Source: Apostichopus japonicus
Lineage: Eukaryota; Echinodermata; Holothuroidea; Aspidochirotida; Stichopodidae
Length of the DNA stretch: 64,000 bases
Assembly: GCF_037975245.1 (NCBI RefSeq)
Contig: NC_092575.1
Span: 13,128,501-13,192,500 of the forward strand
Direction: 5' to 3'
In this document: positions 23,401 through 35,400 of the stretch, piece after piece
How the letters are laid out: each line of letters begins with the position of its first letter
Numbering within the stretch: the first letter of the stretch is position 1
Notes under the pieces: model-generated
What the model was told of the DNA's origin: nothing
Seen by the model: the letters and a program-made list of their open reading frames with translations, nothing else
Database searches by the model: none
Program-made: the position numbers and the translations under genes

Positions 23401-26400
23401 GTATGTAGGCAGCTTGTGAAGTTATGTCTTGTAGGGAGTGCTTGTTATGTCTGCTAAGGTAGAGGGGAGAAAGTTTAATAGGGTAGGCCAGTGGTATTGT
23501 TTGAGAGAGTGGGTAAAATAGAATTTAAAGGGGAAAATAGGAATTATAGCCAGTGGTGTGGCCAGGATTCTGCTAACGGAGGGGGGGGGGGGTTATCCCT
23601 CACAGGCCCAAAATTGGTTTTGTGGGCCCTACATTTTTCAGCTCGAAAAGGTATGAGCTTCTGCACAATTGGTGCTCTAGTACTTATGCTTAATAGTGTT
23701 AGAAATTTTTCTCTTTTATTTGTTTTTCTTTTCAGTAGTAGCTTTTAGACATCTAGGCTCTATCTGTTATCCTTAGTTGTTACTCACTAGTGTTGTTTAA
23801 ACTTTTCCCCAATACAAACAGCTGTCAGTTTGTGGTGAAGTCTAATGGAGATTACAAAGTCCACATGCTCGATGCTGATGCCATAGTGGACTGGGATGTG
23901 GTGGAGCAGGTTCGTCTGTTGGGCCATGAGGTACCGTCATGCCCCATTTGCCTCTACCCTCCTTCAGCAGGTGCGTATTTTACTTACTGCTTTATAAAAG
24001 GCATCGATCAACTTGTATTTTCCCAACCCCTTCGACTGCCCAATCATAATAAAAGCCCCCCCCCCCTTCCCAACCCCGAAAAAAATGGTGAAAGTGGCGA
24101 TGCACTTATCCTTACTGTGACTAAGACAGCCATACCTCTGTACCTATTTTCTGCATTCTCTAAGTCACAGATAAGAAGTTGTCATATGGTAGTTCCATGT
24201 CTTTAAGTCAATTAGTTGTTTGTATATAATTTTGCTGACATCACTGTGATAATTTGTTTGGTTTTCATGCATAGCTCAAATCACTCGCTGCGGACACATC
24301 TTCTGCTGGTCATGTATCCTGCATTACCTGGCCCTCTCTGATAAGACTTGGCGAAAATGTCCAATCTGTTACGAATCGGTCATTAAGAAGGATCTTAAAA
24401 GGTGAGTCACTGGCAAGGCCTGCTTATGATATTGATGTAGTTGATTGGACCGCATGTGTTCCGATGGTGTGAAATTTATATGGTCTTTCACAATTTGTAT
24501 TGTTGTACTGTAAGAAAGAAAAGATTTGTGTTCTCACCCATTACTCTTGCCCAGAGTCCATCTGGACAAATCATCTGTGAATTGCAAGTGTGTAAAATGG
24601 TGGGGGAGGGAGAGTGAATGGAGCGTGTTAAGATAGTCGAAACAGAAAGGGAAGGTGTCACTTTGTTGAGATACTCAAATACCATTTCATGACAGCTGAT
24701 GCCATGAGGTGTAGTTTGAGTGTCTCTTCAGAATACAGTCCAACTGCAGCACAAACATGGAAAATGTCAAACTGCCCTACATTTCATTTCAACAGATATA
24801 GGACACCTCCGATTCACCACCAAATGTCACTGATATCAAAATGCTTCTTGCTTTGGTTCTTTGGTCGTGGGAGTTTTCTGGTATATTGTGTAGTTGTAAA
24901 TTGGTTGGCTTCCAACAAACGTACTAAGATGGAGGCTTCACTCTCTACCAAAGTGTGGAATATTTTTGTGTTTAAATAGTTACCTACCTAATATATATCA
25001 CATTGTTTACCATCAGCTACTATTGCCATTTAACCAATGATTTAATTTCCTTGCAGTGTGGTAGCTACTGAGCAGCATCTGTTTAAGCCGGGAGATGAGA
25101 TTACCATGTGCTTGATGAAGAGACAGAGGGGCTCTGTTGTCTCACAGCCAGTTTATCTTGGAGAAGATTTAGAGGATGTCGTTAACCCTTACAACATCCT
25201 AGGTGAGTACCCTTACAACATCCTTAATGAGTACCCTTACAACATCCTAGATGAGAACCCTTACAACATCCTAGATAAGTACCCTTACAACATCCTAGAT
25301 GAGTACCTTACAACATCCTAGGTGAGTACCCTTACAACATCATAAATGAGTACCCTTACTAAATGCTAGGTGAGAACCCTTACAACATCCTAGATTAGCA
25401 CCCTTACAACATCCTAGGTGAGTACCCTTACAACATCCTAGGTGAGTACCCTTACAACATCATAGGTGAGTCCCCTTACAACATCATAAATGAGTACCCC
25501 TACTAAATGCTAGGTGAGTACCCTTACAACATCCTAGATTAGCACCCTTACAACATCCTAGATGAGTACCCTTACAACATCCTAGGTGAGTACCCTTACA
25601 ACATCCTAGATTAGCACCCTTACAACATCCTGGATGAGAACCCTTACTAAATGCTAGGTGAGCACCCTTACAACATCCTAGATGAGCACCCTTACAACAT
25701 CCTAGATGAGTACCCTTACAACATCCTAGATGAGTACCCTTACAACATCCTAGGTGAGTACCCTTACAACATCCTAGATTAGCACCCTTACAACATCCTA
25801 GATGAGTACCCTTACAACATCCTAGGTGAGTACCCTTACAACATCCTAGGTGAGTACCCTTACAACATCCTAGGTGAGTACCCTTACAACATCATAAATG
25901 AGTACCCCTACTAAATGCTAGGTGAGTACCCTTACAACATCCTAGATTAGCACCCTTACAACATCCTAGATGAGTACCCTTACAACATCCTAGGTGAGTA
26001 CCCTTACAACATCCTAGATTAGCACCCTTACAACATCCTGGATGAGAACCCTTACTAAATGCTAGGCGAGTACCCTTACAACATCCTAGATTAGCACCCT
26101 TACAACATCCTAGGTGAGTACCCTTACTAAATGCTAGGTGAGTACCGATACAGCATCCTAGGTGATTAGTAATCCCTAGAGTAGCCAGTTGCTGTAATTT
26201 GGTTATATTTTTAATTTGTTTTGCAGGTAAACAGTTTGGTAAAGCGATAATAATTTCAGTGCTATTAAGTATATGCATTTTGGCAATTTATTCAACTCTA
26301 CCTACTATTAATTTATCTTTATTTGCCTTCAATTAACTATTGAATTCTTTCTGTTGATAACTATATTTTTCCAGAGAGAAAAAACAAGACCTGTTATGTG

Positions 26401-29400
26401 AAATTACTGACTGCTTCTCTGGAAGAAGTGAAGCATCTGGTGAGTTAATGCAATGACTGGGCAACACAAACAATATCTCCTGTCAAAGTAAACAGCAACC
26501 TTAATCTCCATCCTAGAATCTAAAAGATAGCAGTGGTGACTAGATCTATTGAACACCTGATAAAACCAGTATCCATCATTTGCATATAAAGCAATTGGTT
26601 TATTTGAGGATTTATCTCTCTTGCTGTTTCATACAAGTGCATCATAACCATTTTGTTCTGTTTCTTGTATTCAATGACACACTTTATGATTAAAGTCTTG
26701 AGAAAACTCTGTTGCTTTGTAAAGCAAACATCTACCCCAGTTGCTACCACATTTTCTTAGCAGAGGCACATAGCCTAAACCTATTTTGCATATAGGACTC
26801 TTGGCTGTAGTTATTTCCAGATCAGACAGCTTATATGTATTGACCCAATGTTTTAGCATGTTGAATATTTCAGAAAGCCCCCTGCAGATTAATATCTCTA
26901 AGGATCTATATTTTGCATTGAGAGCCTCGAAAATAACCCTTGCATTAGGAATAACAAGTATTCATAGAAGTGGCATTTTCTCTCACTTATTTGTGTATCA
27001 AGACCCTTCCTGCAGAATCGTGTAGCTTTTACTTTATTTTTTTTATTTTTCCTCCACAGATTCTAAGTTCGGAGAGAGCTGCTTTGGAGAAACAATTGAG
27101 TGATAATGATGATGTAAGTACACAGGAATGTGGAGTATGCACTGTATTTTCTTTCCTCTCTGGAAGTTAGCTAGGACTGGTAATGACAGGTAAGGTTTCA
27201 GGATTCCTCTCTTAAGGCTTATTTGTTAAACAGAATCCAGTAAGAAAATAAAGAAGAACAAGAACCAGTTGAAAGGTATTTCTACAAATAGAATATAGAG
27301 ATTACCATGAAAAATTTGGCAACACAAGCAAACATAATACAGGCATTTTAATAGAGTAAAATATATAAAATACAGAACATACCGCATACAAAATACATAC
27401 AAATGAATACAGACACATTACATAAATGTTACACCACTATGATGAATAGTCACTCAGTTTGCTCCTAGGATTTTATCACTCTGGATATTTTGAATGAGGT
27501 ACAAAGCAGTAAATATTATTCTGTAGCATTTCGTGTAAGTTGTTATGTAAAGTCATGATACGTTTCTAACACTATACAGTAGGAAAAGTTGATTAATGTC
27601 AACAGTAAGTTACCTACATATATAGTTTGTCTGTACTCTAGTATCCTTTGTTCCACTAGTGGACTGTATTAACTCAATTAGTGCTTAATTTTGGCATAGG
27701 AGTTTTAGGTTTATAGACCTGTTAATTATTATAAAGCGGTGGGAAGTAGTTAAAAATGTTATCTTCAAAATTTCTCACAGTTTGGTACATTTCTGTCGGT
27801 CGAGTTGCGTAGAATTTTGTTTGGCAGCACTAGAATTGAATAACTTGGTCTGGATTTATTTGGGCATTATTGTAACTGATAAAAAAATATTAAACAAAAG
27901 ATTTGTTGATTAGATTGTAAATTGGTTCCAAGTATTTCATATTCATCATTCTTTTTATTTATTTTTATTCCAGGAGCTGGAGGGCACCTTTATTCGAGCA
28001 GCCCTTGATTCATTGAAGGTAAGTTCCAGATAGAATCCATTACAAGATAATATAAGGAAATTAACATTTTTAAAGAACACCACCCTATGACATCATAGAC
28101 CAGCTACTGTGCTGCACTTCCTGGAGTAAGGGAAGGTAGCTGATCAAAATAGGTCACATTTAATCAATTATATCTCAAGTTTGGGACAAGATATTGAGAT
28201 GAGGCTTCCAACTTTAAAAGTGTGGAATATTTTACTATTCAATATAAGTTTTGTCTCGTCTGCTAACAGATTATCCCTTCCAGAAATTTTACTAATTAAA
28301 AAAAAAAATTAACAATAATTTGTTTAATAAATATATATATTTTTTAATTTTCTTTTAATTTACTAATTTTACAATTTCTGTGTTCTTATAGGAAAGGGAA
28401 GAACTGTTGTCAGGAGGAATACCATCCATTAAAAGTGAGGTCAAAGGTTAGTTGAGTGGTCTAAAAGCATTTTGCTCCAGTAGACTTTCCTAGTATGAAT
28501 GTTTCCTCTCCCCTTCACCTGATTGTCACTTCTTGAAAAAAAGAGAAGTCAAATGTTAAGTTGAGCAATTTGAATGGTTCTCTGCTGTACAGTACTTCTA
28601 GCTTTCTGGTTGTAAGGAAGACATTTTGTAATGAGAAGGGTTAAAGAATTTAAATGACAAAAACAGAACAAGCTCAAAATAAAGATGAATGAGTCTGAAA
28701 TCATTATTTGCTCAGAAGGAAATGTAAAACAAATAATACCAGTGCTCAGAACATCAAAGAGTTCTATCTGTTATGGTAGGATTCTTGCTCTCAGGATATT
28801 TGTAGCCATCATTGAGTCCTGTTAGGAGCTTCAATTTTTGATATTCAGCATTTGCCAAACCCATCCTGAATATTGACGATTAAACTGGTAATGCATGAAG
28901 GGGAAAGAAAAGTGCCGTGCATATGGCTTGATGACAATTATAATGATGATGTTATATCTAAACTGGATCAAGTCTCATGTCCTGTGTGTGATGAAACATT
29001 AAACCTGTCTTATCTCCCAATAGTATACGATATTTCCTAGCTGTTTGGGTTCAGTGACTTTTGGTCACATATAACCCAAGTTATCATGGTTAGAGTTGTG
29101 TCTCGTTTAAGTTGTTTAAGTGAACAAATTGAAGGTATTAATCGAAAGTACAGAGTGTTAGTTTTGCTAGAAAGGTATATTTATATTTTGTGACCGAAAG
29201 GTGCTTTCTCAGTCATACTTATGAAACACTTGTGATCAATTCTTAGTACAATTGTGCAGTCCTTGTTAAATTAAATTTCTTTTGTTAAAATGTTGTAAGA
29301 GCAAAGAAACTTTTGGCTAGAACAGGACCTGAGCCCTCTGCTTTCATTTACTTGAAAATTAATCTAGGTTTTATTAGTTTGATCAATGCAATCTTATTTT

Positions 29401-32400
29401 GGGTGAAACAATAAGTTTGATCAAAATATGGGACACTGACGACCAAACGCTAATGGCTGTTGTAAGTTCTCATTACTCTGGCTTGTCGAGGGACGTTCAC
29501 TTTTGTATTTATCTTCAGAATCACCAGCCCGACCGTCCAAGTCGGCGAGTTCAGCCAGTGAAGAAGAGGAACATTTTACCATCAGTTCAGCACCAAGTGA
29601 TGAGGTTTGTAGAATGATTTTTGTGAGCATAAACGTAATGTAGGTATCAGGATTTGATCACCAGGTTCCAGAGACGAGGCAGTAACATCATTATGCCTAA
29701 GACTTATTTTTTTTTAAATTGGTGACTTCAAACAAACCTATTCTTGAAATTTGCTGGCCCATTAAAAACGTAAAAGAACCTTTTAAGTAGCCTACTGTAC
29801 TGAGTTGAATTAACGTTTCCCCAATTTCCCCGCAAACTTTCTGTCATTGGAATGCACAGTATCTTGTTGATAATGTCATTATTTGGTACTTACTCTTAAC
29901 ATTTGTCTCGCTGTTTGTTTGTCTTCAAATTTGAAGGATAGAGATGATTTGACTGTTCGAAAAAATAAATCTTCACCTTTTCGAAAAGGAAGAATACTTT
30001 TTAGTTTAAAGAATGACTGCTTTAGTGACCAAGTCAACAAGCAGTTAGTGAAATGATCAAATTGAAGGCTTCTAAAATGAAAACGTTTGTCTCGTTTTGA
30101 CAATTAATGTTCCTTGTTCTAGCAGTATCCTTGGTTCATCCCAAGGGAAAATGGCAATTGATTGCTTTTGAGCTAAGGCATTTGTACTTTGTGACAGGGG
30201 TGTGTTAGGGGGTGTGGAAGGGGTGTGGCGGAGCCAGGCAGTTACAATCTGTGTTACATAGCCTTAATTTAAAGTCTGCCTGTTTACACCTCACAGGATT
30301 ACTTGGTGTATGCATCAGCATTCTCTGATGAAGAGGCAGAGGAACAAACTCGAGAGGATACAGGTGGAGGAGGAGACAACTCAGAATCGGCGCTAGCTCA
30401 AACAGGTCAGACATTCCTAGAAATCTTTCCCAATTTTTTCTTAATTTTTTCAGATAAAAGCTGCAAGGACAGGACACTGCTTTGTACTTATGTAGGTCAG
30501 TTGGTCTGTCTTAGGAATTCTGGAAAGCAAGAATTTATGTTGTTACTACAAGCACAAGGTCTCATTTTGGTTGTAAGTGCATTGTAAATATCCCTCCTCA
30601 CCGCCCCATTTGAAAGGAAGAGAGCAGAGGGCATCAAGTACTGTATAAAGTATTGAATAATACAGCAAGATCTTGTTAGCTTGTAAGTACCGTTATTTTG
30701 ATACTTGGGGAATCAAATTAATCTCAATTTCAATTTGTAAACAATGCAGTGTTTGCGAGTTAACTGAAACTTATTTTGCACACTTTCAGGAGAGTTGAAT
30801 GTATGTTAAACTGTCATCAAACATCGTCCTGCTGCAGAAGGAGATGAATGCAATATTAACCTTGTCATTATTCTTCTGATATTGCATAGCAAAAGTGCTA
30901 TGCAAAATGGGCATAATTGTACCCAGAACCTTAATTGTTTAGTCATTATATGTTTAAGTTAAACCTCAATATCTAAAATTATTCCCTTTTTATTTCGAAA
31001 AAAAGATAGCGAGCATATATTTTTATTGCTATCAAGTTTGTTTATTTGAAATAAGTTTGAATTAATCAGAAGTCGGCAGAAGGATACGATGTCAAGTATC
31101 ATAAGCACTGTATTTCTGTTAAAGCAACAGTAAAATATCAAACCTTGTCTTAAGAGCTTGCTGTAAAAGATCTTCTTGGTAAATTCCTTTTGTACCAGGT
31201 GCTTCAACAGATGAGGATGTCAAGAGCAAGGAATCCTTCTCTGGGACGGTAGGAGAATCTCCAATTCTTGAGAGTTTAGAACCACTCAGCCCAGGAGGCC
31301 TGTCATCAAACGATGAAGTTGGTAAAACTCGTTATCCTACCACATCTGAATCGACAGAGGAAGAATCCTTGGCTGCTGCTCCTTCACCAAAGGGTAGACA
31401 ATCCCAGAAAACCCACACTTATTACTTCTACCAAAGTGAGTTATGGTTTGCTTTAAATATATCCCTCCAAACCATTTGTTGTCTTTGTTTAATGTTTGCT
31501 GTATTGGTTACATATAAGTATATGAAAGTTTTGGTAGTTGAAGAAACAACTTGAGGTGGTGGACAGGAGGGGGTGGGGTGTCACATGGGTGTAGTTTCCA
31601 GTGAAGTAGTAATAGGGTGTAGGTGGATAGCATAAGGCTTGTAGACTATGATTTGTAGGTTCTTAAACCTGTCCGGTCAATTGCATCGCATAGTGAAATT
31701 ATCAACATTTTAGACGGTAATCTTTTCACCGGACTGGTACATTACTTGTGAAGGACATTTTTATTGAAAGTGGAAGAAATAGAATTTACTTGAAAGTTTG
31801 GAAAAGATTGATGTCAGTTATTAGAGAATTATCATTAATTTGGTTTTAAACTTGGTTATTTATAACTTAGGAAATATGACAATAAAAATACTGAGCTTTA
31901 AAACTATCTTTTGCATTGTTTTGACTGACCACAATCTGTTGCTACCATGCATCACCTTTTAAGAAATAATATGGTTTGTAATCTGTTACGATTTTCCCCC
32001 CCAAAATTCTACCAGAATGATGGAATTGGACGTAAACAGTTACTGTTTGAACATGCAAACTGATAATTTAAATTTGTTGATCACAAACTCCTCTGCAATT
32101 TAGTAAACTGATAATTGGTACATTAAATTTGTTGGACACAAACTCCTCTGCATTTTAGTAATCGGGTAGTTCGATTATAACTGCAAAGACCTTTTGAGTA
32201 AGAGTGGTTTGGGAACTTACAGGCATCTAATCATACTTGAGCAATGTGTGGTCAGAACACAGACTTGCAACCGAGTGCAAAATGCAGCTGATGTTATTTC
32301 CTCCATTAAAAGTGTAAAGACCGACATAATGTTCGGTTGCCTGAAGGTCGCATTTTACCGATGGAAATTTGCTTGCATCCTTCCCGTACAGGTGACGATG

Positions 32401-35400
32401 GCCAGCCTATCTTTATCCACCCTCTCAACGTGCGATGTTTGGTCCAACAGTATGGCAGTCTGGATAAATGTCCGCTCACCATCAAGGCCAAGATTGTGGA
32501 GATGGAGCACATGTCCATGACTGAGGTAAGACTAACAGGATTTGGGAGAGGGTTGCAAGCCATTCATAATTCAGTCTGGAAGAAACAAGTGGTGTGTAAT
32601 ATCCTGCACATCAAGGGTATAAATCTCACATCTAATTTTCCCATTGTAATATATCATGTTAAACTTGTTTGTTCATGAGTAGAATCAAAGTTGAAATTTT
32701 TGCCAGGAAATGGATGCAGTAGGGTGTAGCATAGCAAAGTGGGGTAATATATCTGAGCATTTGATGTGCATAGAATGTTCATTATTTTCAGGGGTTTTTA
32801 TTATTCACAAATTGAGAAACCTCAATGAGATGTATATGCTAAACCATCTAACTTGGTCAGACCAGTGGGCTCTTGCTTCCACACTTGGTGGTCACTTGAA
32901 TACAGAGCAGAAAGTGATCATTATCCCATTGAAAAGATTCAGAAACACAAATGCCCTTGAAGGATTTTGTAAATAAACTAATACAGCCTTCTCCTTTTCA
33001 CAACAAACCCAGCACTTATCGTACTAGTAACTCTTCAATAATGCAGTTTAAATTCTCCTTAATACCGGCCCGAAGTGTAACAGTCGTTTAGTAATGTGCT
33101 CACTTAATACACATGATTACAAAAAGTTCCCTGTTTTGTATGGCTGTTACGCTCTGCCCTAGATGCATCTGCAGTGACAGTGCAATAGGACTATGCTCAT
33201 TTGTAAACCTCTTTGTGGAGAAAAAGGCCATTTCTTAAGTTCATGCATATGTTTTGACACCGTCCTGAGCTCAAGTGTTACAGGCATAGGCTTTATTGTT
33301 TACATTTTTGTCTTGAGGACTTCAGCAGTGTCTTGAGGACGTCAGCACTGACATCAGCATTAGCACTAATGCAATTACTTTGTGTGCTCGATGTGATCGT
33401 ATTATAAATAATATATCTGGTGATAGTATTTGATCACGTAGAGATCTCGTTTTATCTCTGTACATCCATTTTCTCCATTGATCTCTTCTCTTATTCTCTC
33501 AGGATATTCGTCATCGCCTGCGGTACATGGTTCATTTGCCCCTAACGAGCAACTTCAGCGTCTGTGAGCTTGACCTGAAACCTCCGGTTTTGTCTGAGGA
33601 GACTATTTCGCTCTTCCAGGGTAAGAATTACATCATGCACAGGTGCCTGAAATGGCGTGAAAGCAGTCGTAATGAAGATTGATGATGACCTGCATAGATT
33701 CTTGCGACCCAAGGAGCAAAAACATGTTTAAGATTAAGAGTTCTAAATATTACCAGTTTGAATATTCTTTATACTAGTATAGTTTTTTTTATACATATTG
33801 TCAAAGGTATTAAAAAAAACCAGATATCACATTAAAGTGAGATGGTGTGTCATACCTATAAGTGTTTTCAGTGAAATTGTACAAAAATAAGGAGACATTT
33901 TTTGTTGACTAAGAAAGAAGCTGACATATGATAAAGGACATTGACTTTGCACTGATCAATGATAGTCAGCACTGATAAGACTCTTAGCTGCAAATATACC
34001 AGATCTGTGGTTTATCATGTTATCAGTATCTTAGTGTATAATTGATACTTATTGTATCAATATTGTATCAATATGAGGTAAATATTGGATTACGATTGAT
34101 ACATTCATATATCCGATAATATCAACCAAACTCTGTAGGGTAAACACAACATAAGCCGCTTCAGGAAACGAGACCAGAATTGTAATCGTAGCAATTTCCT
34201 TTAGCATTGTATGTCGCTGAGAAGCAAATTTGGTTTTGGTTTTCAACCTGTGATTTGTGCTAATTTTGGTCAATTTTTTGGATCCATTCAGACGATTTCC
34301 TGAAGAGGAATAAGGCCAGAGATCGGAAACTGAAGGAAGAAAAACGCAGAGAGAGAAGAATGCAAGCAGAGATGGATAGAAGCTATGGCATTTGTGAGTG
34401 TTTGAAAATAGACAATGTTTAAGATTGGCTGGAAAGAGTTGGTGTTATTAACATATCTCAAGGTTGTATTCACTGATATTTTGATGCTCCTGTAGACCAT
34501 ATTTAGTCATTGGAAGTTGCTATTAGTTTTCTGAGATATGTTTCTCATTGTTATCAGTTTTTGGGATAAATTCTATGAATTCATTGGTAATGATACAAAA
34601 GTGATTTAAGGACTTTGAAAGGTCTGCCAAAAGTGGCAACTAAGAATGCAATTTACTATCACTAATGTTGTGCACAGTGCACAAGCATTTGTATAGTGAG
34701 AAGCCTACGTTATAAAACTCGGGCATCTTCCTTAAAAGTATGATGATCCTCTCAGCTTGAGGTCAGGGAATTCCGACCTTACCAGTCGGATTGATTTTGA
34801 CGACGGCCGAGTAGTCTGTGAGGAATATCAGTTGTCTTGGAGTCATCATCACTGTCACAAAGATTGATTAAGTAAACGCCTGACAACTCCCTGGGTACAT
34901 GTCCTCTAAGGCTAAGCCTTCTTGCAGCATCGATTTAAGATATCAGCATTAATTCATCATGTGAGGCTTTCTGGCTACATGTAGAAATGATCCTAGTATC
35001 AGGTTGACTGGGGAATGTTTGGATAAATGGGGGATTTTTGGAATTGAGGATTTTGGAACAAAGTTAAAGTTAAAAAAAAAAATGACTACTAACATTTTAC
35101 AAAGATTTTATTTACATCATGGATAGATTAGAAGACAGAGGAAAAGATGACATTGGTATCTAAGTGGACTCATTGTAGTCCTAGATCGAGGAGCTCAATG
35201 TAAATATGGTTGTAATATTGCCAATGTTATACCCATGAGAACCTTCTTGGTCATAAAACTTCTTTTAGAGAATTTGGCACTTAAGAGTATACTAACAAAT
35301 GTTGTTTTGGTCTCTATTCAGATCCCAGTGCTCGGTATTCATTGAAGAGTAACCATCAATTTCCTTCTGTTGGTCCATCCACTGTGTCAGATGATCAGTT

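Noticed and set aside
25180-26165. CRISPR array
   Set aside because: Units are contiguous with no unique spacers, in a eukaryotic intron.
25892-26278. Minus-strand frame of repeated GCCKGTHL
   Set aside because: It is the antisense of the RNF10 intron 6 minisatellite; the 24-bp period keeps it open.
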